Shown: positions 14,536 through 22,145 of the stretch, piece after piece
How positions within the stretch are numbered: position 1 is the first letter of the stretch
Layout of the letters: each line of letters starts with the position of its first letter
Source of the DNA: JACTUC01 sp964477685
GTDB lineage: Archaea > Thermoproteota > Methanomethylicia > Methanomethylicales > Methanomethylicaceae
NCBI GenBank assembly: GCA_964477685.1
Contig: CAYZHK010000018.1
Location: 1-24,846, forward strand
Length of the DNA stretch: 24,846 nucleotides
Reading direction: 5' to 3'
Notes under the pieces: generated by a model
The model's database searches: none
Told to the model about the DNA's origin: nothing
What the model saw: the letters and a program-made list of their open reading frames with translations, nothing else
Position numbers and translations under genes: made by a program

Positions 14536-15268
14536 TCCGGAATACCTCCTTGGCCTTTTTGCCGGTGAACATCTTCAGCATGATGAGCGCCCTTTCCTTG
14601 TCGAGGCCCTTCTTCTCCAGCGTCTTGAGGTATGCATCCAGATCAGCCTCGATGGCAGGTCCCCTGCAGCTGTAGCAGGGCGTGCCGACCGTCGGGCATG
14701 GGGCACCGCAGCCTCCCATTGCCAATGGGCCAAGGCAGACCCTTCCCTTCTCCATGAGGCAGCTGTTTCCATTTGATCTGCACTGGTAGCATACCGAGAA
14801 GTCCGGTTGGATAGGCTCTATGCCGTTGATGAGCCTCATCAGCGCGTCGGTGAACTCCTCTGCGCTGACTGGACAGCCGCTGAGCTCATAGTCTACGGGG
14901 ATTACCGATGCTATCGGCTCCGCCTCGGATATCTCCACATCCCTCAGCTTCTTGACCTTCCCCTTGAGTTCTCTGGAGGCGGTGTAGGCGATGTTGCCAC
15001 TGGAGGCGCAGGTCCCCAGTGCCACTACGAACCCCGAATTCTGGCGTATCTCCTTGAGCCTTTCCCTGTCCAAATTCGTCACCGCTGCCCCCTCCACAAA
15101 CGCGATATCGGCTTTGGGGATCTTGCTGCCACCGACCGGCTCCCTAACCAGCTTGAAATAATCGATATCGAACATGTTCCAGAGACTTTCCAAATGAGGA
15201 CCCAGCTTGGTTATCAGTGTGGTCAGGCAACCTTCACAGGAGGTGAGGGAATAGAACGCGAGCTTCAT
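14522..15268 (-). CDS. hydD: NiFe hydrogenase small (delta) subunit
   Basis: About 248 residues. Proximal iron-sulfur cluster ligands are seen in TSCEGC near the N-terminus, GTCASSG and SGCP. The C-terminal half adds a cysteine-rich block starting VCYQCRSNGNSC and ending PCYSCRGP for two further clusters, as in group 3 hydrogenases. It carries electrons from the Ni-Fe site to the gamma and beta subunits. I prefer the ATG at 15268: AGGTGG lies 8 bases upstream, while the in-frame ATG at 15280 abuts that ribosome site. The start is 4 bases after the hydG stop. Confidence 0.9.
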   Translation of the reverse strand: MKLAFYSLTSCEGCLTTLITKLGPHLESLWNMFDIDYFKLVREPVGGSKIPKADIAFVEGAAVTNLDRERLKEIRQNSGFVVALGTCASSGNIAYTASRELKGKVKKLRDVEISEAEPIASVIPVDYELSGCPVSAEEFTDALMRLINGIEPIQPDFSVCYQCRSNGNSCLMEKGRVCLGPLAMGGCGAPCPTVGTPCYSCRGPAIEADLDAYLKTLEKKGLDKERALIMLKMFTGKKAKEVFRSESR

Positions 15269-15272
15269 GGCA

Positions 15273-16094
15273 TCATCCACCTATTGCCTTCATGTCAATC
15301 TCGTCCACACTGAATACCGGCCCATCCCGGCACACAAGGAGGCCTCCCATTATCAGGCATCTGGCGCATTTGCCTATGCCGCACTTCATATGCCGCTCCA
15401 GGGAGACATAGATATTCGCCTTTGGTATGCCCCGATTGATCAGCTCACCGGCTATGCTCTCCATCACCGCCGGGGACCCGCAGATCACTGCGGCCATTTC
15501 CCTTGAGAGCTTCACATCGTTGAGGTGGTCAGTGACCCTTCCCCTGAGGCCCGTCCATTCGGGCGATGCCTTACTGAGCGTTATGATGATCTTGATCTTC
15601 TCGGCCCAGCTCTTCAGGTCGTCACGGTATACGAGGTCCTCTGGGAACCTGGCGCCATAGAGCAGGGTCACTTCCCTGAACCTCTCCCTGTTCTCGACAA
15701 TATGCAGGATGAGCGACCGGAGGGCAGCTATTCCGATACCGGTTGCCACTATCAGGATGTCCTTGTCCTCAAACCTGTCAAGCGGGAAGGGCTTCCCCAG
15801 AGGCCCCCTCACGCCCACCGCATCACCCGGTCGCAGGTATTGGACAGCATTGGTCACTATGCCCCTACGCATGATGGTCAGCTCCAGGTGTTTTGGATCA
15901 CTGGGAGTGGAAGCGATGCAGAAGGGGGCCTCCCCAACGCCTGGCAGGAGTAGCTGAACAAATTGCCCTGGCCTGAAGGGAGCAGTCCAGTTTATCAGTC
16001 GCAATTTCAGGGTTTTTGACTCTAGGCTCTCATTCTTCACCGAGGCGACGGACGCAGATCTGGGTATGTAGGGGTTGAGTTCCTCGGCCTTCAT
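15273..16094 (-). CDS. hydG: Hydrogenase diaphorase (gamma) subunit, FAD/NAD(P)H-binding
   Basis: A 273-residue ferredoxin-NADP reductase-like subunit. The flavin region includes FRPGQFVQLLLPGVGEAPFCIAS, the nucleotide region includes VATGIGIAALRSLI and LLYGARFPEDLVY. A C-terminal MKCGIGKCARC followed by Cys in GLLVCRDGPVF binds a 2Fe-2S cluster. It links the hydrogenase core to NAD(P)H. The ATG at 16094 shares four bases (ATGA) with the hydB stop, which points to translational coupling; an upstream start at 16142 is therefore rejected. Confidence 0.9.
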   Translation of the reverse strand: MKAEELNPYIPRSASVASVKNESLESKTLKLRLINWTAPFRPGQFVQLLLPGVGEAPFCIASTPSDPKHLELTIMRRGIVTNAVQYLRPGDAVGVRGPLGKPFPLDRFEDKDILIVATGIGIAALRSLILHIVENRERFREVTLLYGARFPEDLVYRDDLKSWAEKIKIIITLSKASPEWTGLRGRVTDHLNDVKLSREMAAVICGSPAVMESIAGELINRGIPKANIYVSLERHMKCGIGKCARCLIMGGLLVCRDGPVFSVDEIDMKAIGG

Positions 16095-17131
16095 GCCTCG
16101 ACCCTCCCGATATATGTCCTGAAGTCTATGCGTGACGGGCACTGGGCTATGCAGTTGCCGCAGCCGATGCAGCCAACCATCCCATAGGCTTTCTTGGAAA
16201 ATGGAAATTTGTGCTTAAGCCGCCATCTGAACCTGGCATCTCTCGTCTTTAGAAATGTAACGCCTCCTGCAATGGTGGAATAGCATCTCCTCTGGCAGGA
16301 CATTCGGACCCTGACCCGCTCGACATTGGTGGGTTCCATCAGGCTGAATTTGTCCTCGATGTCGCCGCAGTAGCAGGTTGGGCAGGTAACTGTGCAGGCT
16401 GCGCAGAGAGTGCAGCTCTCCAGGCTAGGGTTGGGGTCCTTGGAATCAATGCTAGCTTCGCTGAGGGCCTCCAGGGCATATTTTGTCTTCATCCTTGGGG
16501 CCATCTCCCCCGCTTCGGCACCATCGTCCGGCTTTCCCAATTCCTTTAGAATCACCTCTCCCCTGTCAGAGCAACTCCGTGCAAGATACCCCTCTCCGGC
16601 CTTCCTCAGGATTATGTCGGCATATCCCTCAGGGATCCTGTACGAGCCGACCGATTGGCAGAGGCAGTATTCGTCCCCCTCTTCACATTCCAGAACGACC
16701 GTCAGCATCCCCTCACGCCTTGCAGAGTAGTAAGGATCGGCAGGCTCGCTGAGCATGACCTTGTCCAGGTAGGCTATGGAATTAAGCATGCAGGGGTGTA
16801 TTCCGAAGAAGGCGAGTCTCTTCTTAGGAAGGTTGTACTCGGGCGTAATGGTGATTGGGCATGGGCCCTCGGAGGTCTGAAATCTCATTTTAACACCGTA
16901 GGAGGTTATGGTGGCACTGCTCCTGTACCTGAAGAGTGATTCCCTCGAGGGCAAAAGGAAATATCGAGGGGAGTTATTGATTCTGACATAGCCAAGAACT
17001 GGCTTTGCTCCATCCTCAACAATGGCGAGCCGAAGGCTACCGTTTATGTCCATTGGAGCAATGACCTCAAAGCCCAGATCCAATATTCTGCGGCAGAGTC
17101 CTAGGACTTCCTTTTCGGTAAGCCTCAGCAT
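16091..17131 (-). CDS. hydB: Hydrogenase iron-sulfur (beta) subunit
   Basis: A 346-residue protein, first gene of the operon. It has a long N-terminal domain with FFGIHPC and ECEEGDEYCLC motifs and two 4Fe-4S motifs: CTLCAACTVTCP (about residues 242-253) and GCIGCGNCIAQCP near the C-terminus. This is the pattern of the beta subunit of archaeal sulfhydrogenases (also called anaerobic sulfite reductase A-like), which passes electrons to polysulfide or to the flavin subunit. The ATG at 17131 is probably leaderless, judged by the distance to the TATA-like CATATAAC. Confidence 0.9.
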   Translation of the reverse strand: MLRLTEKEVLGLCRRILDLGFEVIAPMDINGSLRLAIVEDGAKPVLGYVRINNSPRYFLLPSRESLFRYRSSATITSYGVKMRFQTSEGPCPITITPEYNLPKKRLAFFGIHPCMLNSIAYLDKVMLSEPADPYYSARREGMLTVVLECEEGDEYCLCQSVGSYRIPEGYADIILRKAGEGYLARSCSDRGEVILKELGKPDDGAEAGEMAPRMKTKYALEALSEASIDSKDPNPSLESCTLCAACTVTCPTCYCGDIEDKFSLMEPTNVERVRVRMSCQRRCYSTIAGGVTFLKTRDARFRWRLKHKFPFSKKAYGMVGCIGCGNCIAQCPSRIDFRTYIGRVEA

Positions 17132-17199
17132 ATATAACCGCCTTATATAATATGTTATATGCTTATGATAAATGACTAACTTTCAAAGGGGTTATATAG
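17128..17199 (-). promoter_or_regulatory. Hydrogenase operon promoter with symmetric TATATAAC elements
   Basis: Minus-strand CATATAAC (17154-17161) is centred about 27 bases before the ATG, giving leaderless transcription, and TTATATAAGG lies at 17142-17151. The plus strand carries GCATATATAAC (17128-17138) facing GTTATATGC (17154-17162), and a third related GGTTATATA at 17190-17198. Such symmetry at the transcription start suggests a repressor or activator site as well as the basal promoter. Confidence 0.45.
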
Positions 17200-17210
17200 T
17201 TTTTGTCAGG

Positions 17211-17231
17211 TTTTTTTAAAAAAGAAAAAAA
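17211..17231 (-). terminator. T-rich terminator of the symporter operon
   Basis: Right after the symporter stop, the minus strand reads a T-run, a single C, six T and then seven A. It is a T-rich archaeal terminator that may also fold through T-A pairing. It separates the symporter operon from the hydrogenase promoter. Confidence 0.55.
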
Positions 17232-17233
17232 GT

Positions 17234-18793
17234 TTAGGGCTTATCGAAGAGCCCCTTCAGCTTCTCATCGGGTGCAGGCTTCGTCAGGAGGCTTACGATG
17301 AAATATATGGCGGCACAGCCGAACATCAATGTCAGTGCCCAGACACTCCAGCTGTTGAATGGCGGAAGCCTTGCCCCATACACTGCGGGATGCATCAGAG
17401 CCATCCCCATTCCGTATAGTATTGTTGCGACGGCCCCCCATTTTGTAGCCCTCTTCCAGTACATCGAGACCGCGATCACGAAGAAGAAGATGCCCCCCTG
17501 GGCCACTGCCGAGCCTGACATGAACTCGGAGAGCACTGGCGGGGGAGCGGTGTAGGTCCACCAGAGAGGTATGATGACGAAAGGTATCACGAGAAGCCTT
17601 GACAGCGAGAGGAGCAGCCTAGAGGATATCTGTGGCCTGGCGTTGCCTATGATGTCCCGTGTCATATTGGTGGCCATGATCATCACCATGCCTGCAAGCG
17701 TTGAGATCGCTGCCGAGAAGACCGCCATCGCAAAAATAGCCCCGCCTACGGATCCGCCGACTGCCATGCTTACAAGGGCTGCAGCTGCATCACCAAATAT
17801 CGGCCCGCTGGACATCAACTGCGCCCCCCAGACTGAGCGGGCTGCCAAACCCATTGCCCCGATCATCAGGGGAGTTAGGCATCCGACGATCACGATGCCC
17901 ATCAGCAGTTTGTAGTCCTTCTTTGAAACCTTCTTCACTCCTATGAACCTTGCCAGGTTGTGGGGGAAGCCCGATGCCATGAAAACGAACATGAACATTG
18001 CGGCTACAACCCCAAGATAGTCATAACCTGCAAAGGTGACGCCTATTGGCGCCGTGTACCCGTCAATGGGTATGGAGGTAACGCTTCCGCCTGTTTTCAC
18101 AAATGTGGCGTTGGCAATGGCGCTGGATATCTGCGACGGCCCGCCCGCCCAAAAGATCGAAGCAATTCCGAAAGCAATCCCCACCAACGTCAATATGGCG
18201 CCTTGGATTGCCACCGAAACATTTGTGCCGGCGTACCCTCCAATTGCGATGTATGTGGCACAGAGAATGGCTGTGATCACTAGGCTGGTAAGCCAGTCTG
18301 TCCCGGTGGTCAGCTTCCACACTGAGGCCATGGCCTTAAACTGGCCGATGCAGTAGACGAGAAGGAGTATGGCCATGGTGATTCCAGCCAGCCCCTGTAC
18401 AAGCCTGCTGTCGAACCTTAACTTGGCAGCCTCCGGCACAGTTCTTGCCCCAAGAGCGGCATAGCGCCGCATGCGGTAGCCAAGCACCACGCAGAGTGAG
18501 AGGCCCATAAGGTTCATGGTTCCAATGAGCCAGCTTCCCGACCAGCCGTAGGTATAGCAGAGGCCCGCATTCCCGAATATTGCCCAGCCGCTGAGGAATG
18601 TGGCAGTCAGCGCGAAGCCTGTGATGACAGGCCCCATGTCCCGGTGGCCCACCATCCACTCATCGAAATTCTTTGCCTTCTTGAAATAGTAGAGCCCAAT
18701 GCCCGCACTGATGGCCAGCATCCCTGCTATGGCAACTGTGACAGCTATGGTGGATTCTGCTGTGGGCGTTGGGATGGGTATCTCGCCAGCCAT
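17234..18793 (-). CDS. Sodium:solute symporter (SSS family)
   Basis: A 519-residue transporter with about thirteen hydrophobic helices. Family features include the N-terminal FDEWMVGHRDMGPVITGFALTATFLSGW block, VPEAAKLRF, GGYAGTNVSVAIQG, and ASGFPHNLARFIGVK. These are close to acetate/monocarboxylate carriers of the SSS family, which use sodium or protons; the substrate is inference. The ATG at 18793 shares its A with the stop of the small membrane protein (TGATG), so I reject the upstream start at 18889. It is the last gene of a three-gene operon. Confidence 0.88.
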   Translation of the reverse strand: MAGEIPIPTPTAESTIAVTVAIAGMLAISAGIGLYYFKKAKNFDEWMVGHRDMGPVITGFALTATFLSGWAIFGNAGLCYTYGWSGSWLIGTMNLMGLSLCVVLGYRMRRYAALGARTVPEAAKLRFDSRLVQGLAGITMAILLLVYCIGQFKAMASVWKLTTGTDWLTSLVITAILCATYIAIGGYAGTNVSVAIQGAILTLVGIAFGIASIFWAGGPSQISSAIANATFVKTGGSVTSIPIDGYTAPIGVTFAGYDYLGVVAAMFMFVFMASGFPHNLARFIGVKKVSKKDYKLLMGIVIVGCLTPLMIGAMGLAARSVWGAQLMSSGPIFGDAAAALVSMAVGGSVGGAIFAMAVFSAAISTLAGMVMIMATNMTRDIIGNARPQISSRLLLSLSRLLVIPFVIIPLWWTYTAPPPVLSEFMSGSAVAQGGIFFFVIAVSMYWKRATKWGAVATILYGMGMALMHPAVYGARLPPFNSWSVWALTLMFGCAAIYFIVSLLTKPAPDEKLKGLFDKP

Positions 18794-18978
18794 CAGTCTT
18801 CCTCCTCCCAATACCTGGAGGTCTTGAGCCAAAGGAGCACCACTGCCCAGACCGCGCTCAATATCATCGCCCCCCAGTAGGCGTACCATCCACCCACCGT
18901 TGCGGCCAGGAGAGGGACGGAGATGAAGCAGATGGCCATGACGGCCAGCGTAATGGACAGCGCAGGCGTAAGCCTCAT
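18793..18978 (-). CDS. Two-helix small membrane protein, symporter partner
   Basis: A 61-residue protein with two hydrophobic helices (about residues 6-27 and 33-50) and an acidic C-terminus, WEEED. Small two-helix proteins are known next to several SSS transporters, where they are thought to be accessory subunits; this one fits that pattern by size, topology and position. Its ATG overlaps the regulator stop by ATGA, and its stop overlaps the symporter ATG. A much longer upstream frame (from 19128) runs through the regulator gene and is not credible. Confidence 0.75.
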   Translation of the reverse strand: MRLTPALSITLAVMAICFISVPLLAATVGGWYAYWGAMILSAVWAVVLLWLKTSRYWEEED

Positions 18979-19274
18979 CTGTAATCCTCCCTTGGGCGCC
19001 CGGAGAGGGGTCCAGATAGCCCCTTCGCTACAACGAGGCCCGGATGTGTCAGCCTGAGTGGAATCCCCTTCTCTAGGGCAGACCCCGCCTCGATGAGGAG
19101 CATCCCCCTGAGGTTGTTCAGGCACCATTTGGCTGTGGACTCCGGCACCCCCATCTCTGTGGCAATGGACTTCACATACCAGGAGTACGTGTGAGCTAAG
19201 CCGGTTTCCTTTCTGTAGATATATTCCAGTATCCTGTACTGGACTGAGGTCAAGTTTTTCTCGGCGAGTCTCAC
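18975..19274 (-). CDS. Winged-helix transcriptional regulator
   Basis: A 99-residue protein with a helix-turn-helix core: LTSVQYRILEYIYRKE, then SIATEMGVPESTAKWCLNNLRGMLLIEAG, followed by a wing region with PLRLTHPGLVVAKGL. It resembles small MarR/ArsR-like regulators and likely controls the two membrane-protein genes that overlap it. The GTG at 19274 is the only credible canonical start; the frame stays open for about 12 codons upstream with a sensible helical sequence but no start codon. A TATA box lies 35 bases upstream. Confidence 0.75.
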   Translation of the reverse strand: MRLAEKNLTSVQYRILEYIYRKETGLAHTYSWYVKSIATEMGVPESTAKWCLNNLRGMLLIEAGSALEKGIPLRLTHPGLVVAKGLSGPLSGRPREDYR

Positions 19275-19304
19275 AAGAGATTCTTCAAGGGTGGCGGAGG
19301 GTCG

Positions 19305-19348
19305 AATATTAAGACTTATTGCCTTAACTGAAAAGGCCTACACCTTTT
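19305..19348 (-). promoter_or_regulatory. Promoter and inverted repeat before the regulator-symporter operon
   Basis: Minus-strand CTTAATATT (19305-19313) puts transcription start near 19282, giving a leader of about 8 bases. About 20 bases upstream, AAAAGG (19331-19336) and CCTTTT (19343-19348) form a perfect 6-base inverted repeat with a 6-base gap, a candidate autoregulatory site. The remaining bases to 19524 hold no credible gene; another TATA-like TTTAAATAC lies at 19392-19400. Confidence 0.4.
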
Positions 19349-19524
19349 GACAATTTTTGCCCTCCGAATTGTAAACAGATTCATGGTCATAGTATTTAAA
19401 GATATTGGACAATTCTGCCTGACCATTGCCCTGGAGGCAGGCGATGGAGCTATCTCCAATCTTCAGGGCGGTGGACCCGCCCGTTCTGACCCCTGATCAC
19501 TGGGCCAGGGGATGATCGGGAGAT

Positions 19525-19986
19525 TCATCGCCGCCTTGTGGCGGCGAGGATTACCAGATTCTCCAATACCAGCGCGACCCCTCCCATTATTATCACGAGG
19601 CCAATGAAGCCGAACCAAGCGACACTCTGGCTGAGAAGGAGTGTGCAGACATAGGCCGACCCCAGCTGGAAGACGATGCTGCCAAGCGTACTTGCCTTCT
19701 TTCTCAGCCTGTCGCCGTAGTAGATCCTGCCCACAAGCAGCAGGATGTGGAGGAGACCAAAAGCCAGGGCGAAGATTAGGAATGCATAGTAGACCTGGGG
19801 GTGGAAACCGGCTGGAGCTGGCAAGAAGAAGTTGGGGGAGAGTTCAACCATTGTAAAGTCCCTGAAGAAATCATTCAGACGGCCTATGAGATCTGGGACC
19901 GCCACGAAGGTTATACCCACAGAAACTAGGAAGAAGCCAAAGTTGGCAAGATCCAGCATTCTGCTATTGTGACGCCACTCAGACAT
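19525..19986 (-). CDS. Uncharacterised four-helix membrane protein
   Basis: This 153-residue integral membrane protein is not recognised. Hydrophobic helices lie at about residues 13-34, 66-87, 102-120 and 124-147. The loop after helix 1 (residues 35-65) is aromatic and Pro-rich (MVELSPNFFLPAPAGFHPQVYY) and would be outside. A basic cluster YYGDRLRKK marks the cytosolic loop after helix 2, and RRR ends the protein inside. It is transcribed alone from its own promoter, and 250 bases separate it from the regulator operon. Confidence 0.75.
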   Translation of the reverse strand: MSEWRHNSRMLDLANFGFFLVSVGITFVAVPDLIGRLNDFFRDFTMVELSPNFFLPAPAGFHPQVYYAFLIFALAFGLLHILLLVGRIYYGDRLRKKASTLGSIVFQLGSAYVCTLLLSQSVAWFGFIGLVIIMGGVALVLENLVILAATRRR

Positions 19987-20020
19987 GCAAATCCCACTGA
20001 TTCATGGTTGTCCGGGCTAT

Positions 20021-20030
20021 CAATTTAAAC
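20021..20030 (-). promoter_or_regulatory. TATA box of the four-helix protein gene
   Basis: Minus-strand GTTTAAATTG is centred about 40 bases before the ATG at 19986 and predicts a leader of about 13 bases. The stretch from 20031 to 20153 shows nothing recognisable. Confidence 0.5.
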
Positions 20031-20153
20031 ATTTTCACCACTGAACATCACTTCTGCGGAAGCCAATGCGGCGTCCTGCAGTGTTGCCCATCTGCCTAAG
20101 CATCTGGTCGAGGGCGCCATGCCGGTGTACAAACAGGACTTTCTCCATAGGCA

Positions 20154-21431
20154 TCAGGAACGGAGACTAGAGCTGTTAAGGCAGACAAAGGCTAGCATTG
20201 TGGTTAGGAATGAGGGCAGCGTCGCCCCAAGCCAGGGGGTCGCATGGAGGAAGATGACGTAGGCTGCAACTCCCAGCAGCCATGCTACAAAGGCCCGCGG
20301 ATTCAGACCACTCCGATACCAGTATGCCCCCTTTGGCATGTAGAGGGCGGCCACATCGTAATTCCTCCTCCTGACCAGGAAGTAATCTGCGACCACTATG
20401 GCAAAAAGAGGAACAAAAAGGGCACCAATTACATTCAGGAACCCGACGAAGGCATCGAGCCATGGAAGGAAGGCCACCACAGTCCCCAGCACTCCGGTGA
20501 TGGCGCTCCCTTGCCATTCCTTGAGGGAAGGCAAAACGTTGATCAGTGACATGTTGGCGGAATAGATGTCAAGGAATGTCGTCGTGATGGTGCCCAGCCA
20601 GATGACCAGGAGTGCGGCGATCCCGAAGAGCGGGCTGATCCTAGTCACATAAGCCGTCGGATCGTAGGCGCCAAAGGCGAGGGCGCAGGCGAGTCCGGTG
20701 ATATAGAACCAGGAATTTGTCCCCCCCTGCCCGAACAGCGAACCCATGAAGCCACCCCTGGATGACCTTGAGAACCTCATATAGTCCGCGGCCAGTGGTG
20801 CCCAAGAAAGGGGGATTATCAGCGCCAGGTCGAAGGCCACTCCCGCATCCATTCCCCATACCGGCCTCGCCGCAAGATATCCCCAGCCATAGCCCAAGAA
20901 GACAACTGCGTTTATTGCAAGCGAAAGAAGCAGCAGCATGACCACCGAAATCCTCGTGAACCATCTCCACCCTCCAGCCCTGACCAAGGCCAAGGCCGTG
21001 CAGAGCATGCCCCCTAGGGTGATCCAGAGGGGAAATGCCGAGTAGTCGAAGAGGATGGCAGATACCTGCTCCACGGCCGACGCATTGATGAATATCATCC
21101 AGGCGGTCCAGCCCACCAGGACAAGGTAATTGAGGAGGCTTATCAGCTGGGAGCCCCGAAGCCCGAAGCTAGGCCTCATCGTAACCATGGATGGGACCCC
21201 CAGGTCGCTTCCAACCACGCCGGCCAAGGCAAAAATCAAGCTGCCGGCGAAACTTCCAGCCACTATCATGGCTATGCCCGGCACCCACCCCAATGGCGAA
21301 AGATAGCCGCCACTGTACCAGACATTGACCGCTATCGCAGACCCTGCCCAGAGGAGGGCCATGTCGAGACTGCCCAGGACGCGGTCCTTTCGCTCCACCG
21401 GGTAGATGGCAGAGTCTGAATAGGTCCTCAA
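20154..21431 (-). CDS. NCS1-family nucleobase permease (cytosine/purine/HMP type)
   Basis: A 425-residue transporter with about twelve helices. The N-terminus RVLGSLDMALLWAGSAIAVNVW, the segment PSMVTMRPSFGLRGSQLISLLNYLVLVGWTAWM and the later LSWAPLAADYMRFSR are the NCS1 (codB, cytX) family blocks. Substrates of the family are cytosine, purines, allantoin or hydroxymethylpyrimidine, imported with Na+ or H+. A cytosine deaminase-like gene 2.9 kb away makes cytosine a reasonable guess, but hydroxymethylpyrimidine is possible. The start is TTG at 21431, 9 bases after the predicted transcription start; the first internal ATG would remove conserved residues. Confidence 0.88.
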   Translation of the reverse strand: MRTYSDSAIYPVERKDRVLGSLDMALLWAGSAIAVNVWYSGGYLSPLGWVPGIAMIVAGSFAGSLIFALAGVVGSDLGVPSMVTMRPSFGLRGSQLISLLNYLVLVGWTAWMIFINASAVEQVSAILFDYSAFPLWITLGGMLCTALALVRAGGWRWFTRISVVMLLLLSLAINAVVFLGYGWGYLAARPVWGMDAGVAFDLALIIPLSWAPLAADYMRFSRSSRGGFMGSLFGQGGTNSWFYITGLACALAFGAYDPTAYVTRISPLFGIAALLVIWLGTITTTFLDIYSANMSLINVLPSLKEWQGSAITGVLGTVVAFLPWLDAFVGFLNVIGALFVPLFAIVVADYFLVRRRNYDVAALYMPKGAYWYRSGLNPRAFVAWLLGVAAYVIFLHATPWLGATLPSFLTTMLAFVCLNSSSLRS

Positions 21432-21462
21432 TTGATTTCCCGCCGAGGTGATGTCCTCCGTA

Positions 21463-21471
21463 GTATTTAAG
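21463..21471 (-). promoter_or_regulatory. TATA box of the NCS1 permease gene
   Basis: Minus-strand CTTAAATAC is centred about 36 bases before the TTG at 21431. It implies that sequence upstream of it, including a CTGAGA motif near 21510, is not in the transcript. Confidence 0.5.
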
Positions 21472-21538
21472 AATGGATATTATCGGGTTATAGCCGATGG
21501 CCCTCTCAGCCGGCAGAACCAATGCCGCTGGGGGGCAT

Positions 21539-21575
21539 GTTCTAATGCCTCTAGAACGCAGGCCTTGCCGTTCTA
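21539..21575. repeat. Triple GTTCTA element between divergent genes
   Basis: GTTCTA at 21539-21544 and TAGAAC at 21552-21557 form a perfect inverted repeat with a 7-base spacer; a third GTTCTA lies at 21570-21575, just before the TATA box of the plus-strand gene. The placement suits a regulator of the permease, the exported protein, or both. Function is inference. Confidence 0.35.
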
Positions 21576-21586
21576 TTGTATAGGAT

Positions 21587-21595
21587 TATTAAAAG
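21587..21595 (+). promoter_or_regulatory. TATA box of the 21624 gene
   Basis: TTATTAAAA is centred about 33 bases before the ATG at 21624. It lies after an in-frame TTG at 21576, which therefore cannot be the start from this promoter. Confidence 0.45.
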
Positions 21596-21623
21596 TCGAA
21601 GGGAATTTGATTCTGATGGAAAA

Positions 21624-22007
21624 ATGAAACCCATTTGGCTCTTCGTGGCTGTGGTTGTGGTGGCCGTAGTCCTCGCCTCTGCCGTGGTGGCCTACGGCAT
21701 CCTGCAGCAACAGGAAGCGGAGCGCTATTTGCCCCTGAAGGATGGCGTGGTCAATTATATCGCCACAAACCATCCCGATGCTTCTGGCTTTCTTGCCAAT
21801 CTCAGCCTGATATACCTCGGAAGCGGCGTCTTCAGTGGCAATGGCTGGTATATCGAGATCGGATGCGCCAGCATGAATTGCACGGCCTACGCAGATTTCT
21901 CGATAGCGCGGATCCAGAATTCAAGCGCCATCCCCCACAGAATCCTCTGGAATGGAACCATCTCAAACGGGACGATAACCGAGATAAGCTATGCCCATGC
22001 GGTTTAG
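21624..22007 (+). CDS. Membrane-anchored extracytoplasmic protein of unknown function
   Basis: This 127-residue protein begins MKPIWLF and continues in one long hydrophobic helix (about residues 3-26) that serves as a signal anchor. The outer part of about 100 residues is predicted to be a small alpha/beta domain with two cysteines close together (CASMNC) and five N-X-S/T sequons, so it is probably glycosylated outside the cell. No family is recognised. It is divergent from the NCS1 permease and could be a surface partner of it, but nothing in the sequence proves this. Confidence 0.65.
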   Translation: MKPIWLFVAVVVVAVVLASAVVAYGILQQQEAERYLPLKDGVVNYIATNHPDASGFLANLSLIYLGSGVFSGNGWYIEIGCASMNCTAYADFSIARIQNSSAIPHRILWNGTISNGTITEISYAHAV

Positions 22008-22118
22008 GGTGACATGGCATGAATGACAATGATGTACTGAGAGTGGTGAGGTTTGTCCTCGCCAACCGGAGGGGGCAGGGGCCCCGCGCCTAGGAGAAGC
22101 GGCGGCCTTCCACCTCAC

Positions 22119-22128
22119 GCTTATTAAC
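22119..22128 (+). promoter_or_regulatory. TATA box of the phosphoribosyltransferase gene
   Basis: GCTTATTAAC is centred about 23 bases before the GTG at 22146, consistent with leaderless transcription. Confidence 0.45.
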
Positions 22129-22145
22129 CATCTGCGGCGAATTAT

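Noticed and set aside
13759..15953. Several long plus-strand ORFs opposite the hydrogenase genes
   Set aside because: They are antisense shadows caused by the codon bias of GC-rich genes; the minus-strand frames carry complete hydrogenase motifs.
19382..19495. A 37-codon plus-strand ORF in the gap before the four-helix protein
   Set aside because: A TATA-like sequence lies inside it rather than upstream, and nothing else supports coding.
21470..21530. CTGAGA followed by AACCCGATAATA on the minus strand, suggesting a TPP riboswitch before the NCS1 permease
   Set aside because: The remaining conserved TPP segments are missing, and a TATA box between this motif and the start codon means it would not be transcribed with the gene.
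22009..22060. A C-box-like ATGATG followed by CTGA, suggesting a C/D box guide RNA
   Set aside because: The boxes are too close together for a guide, and no matching second pair is present.
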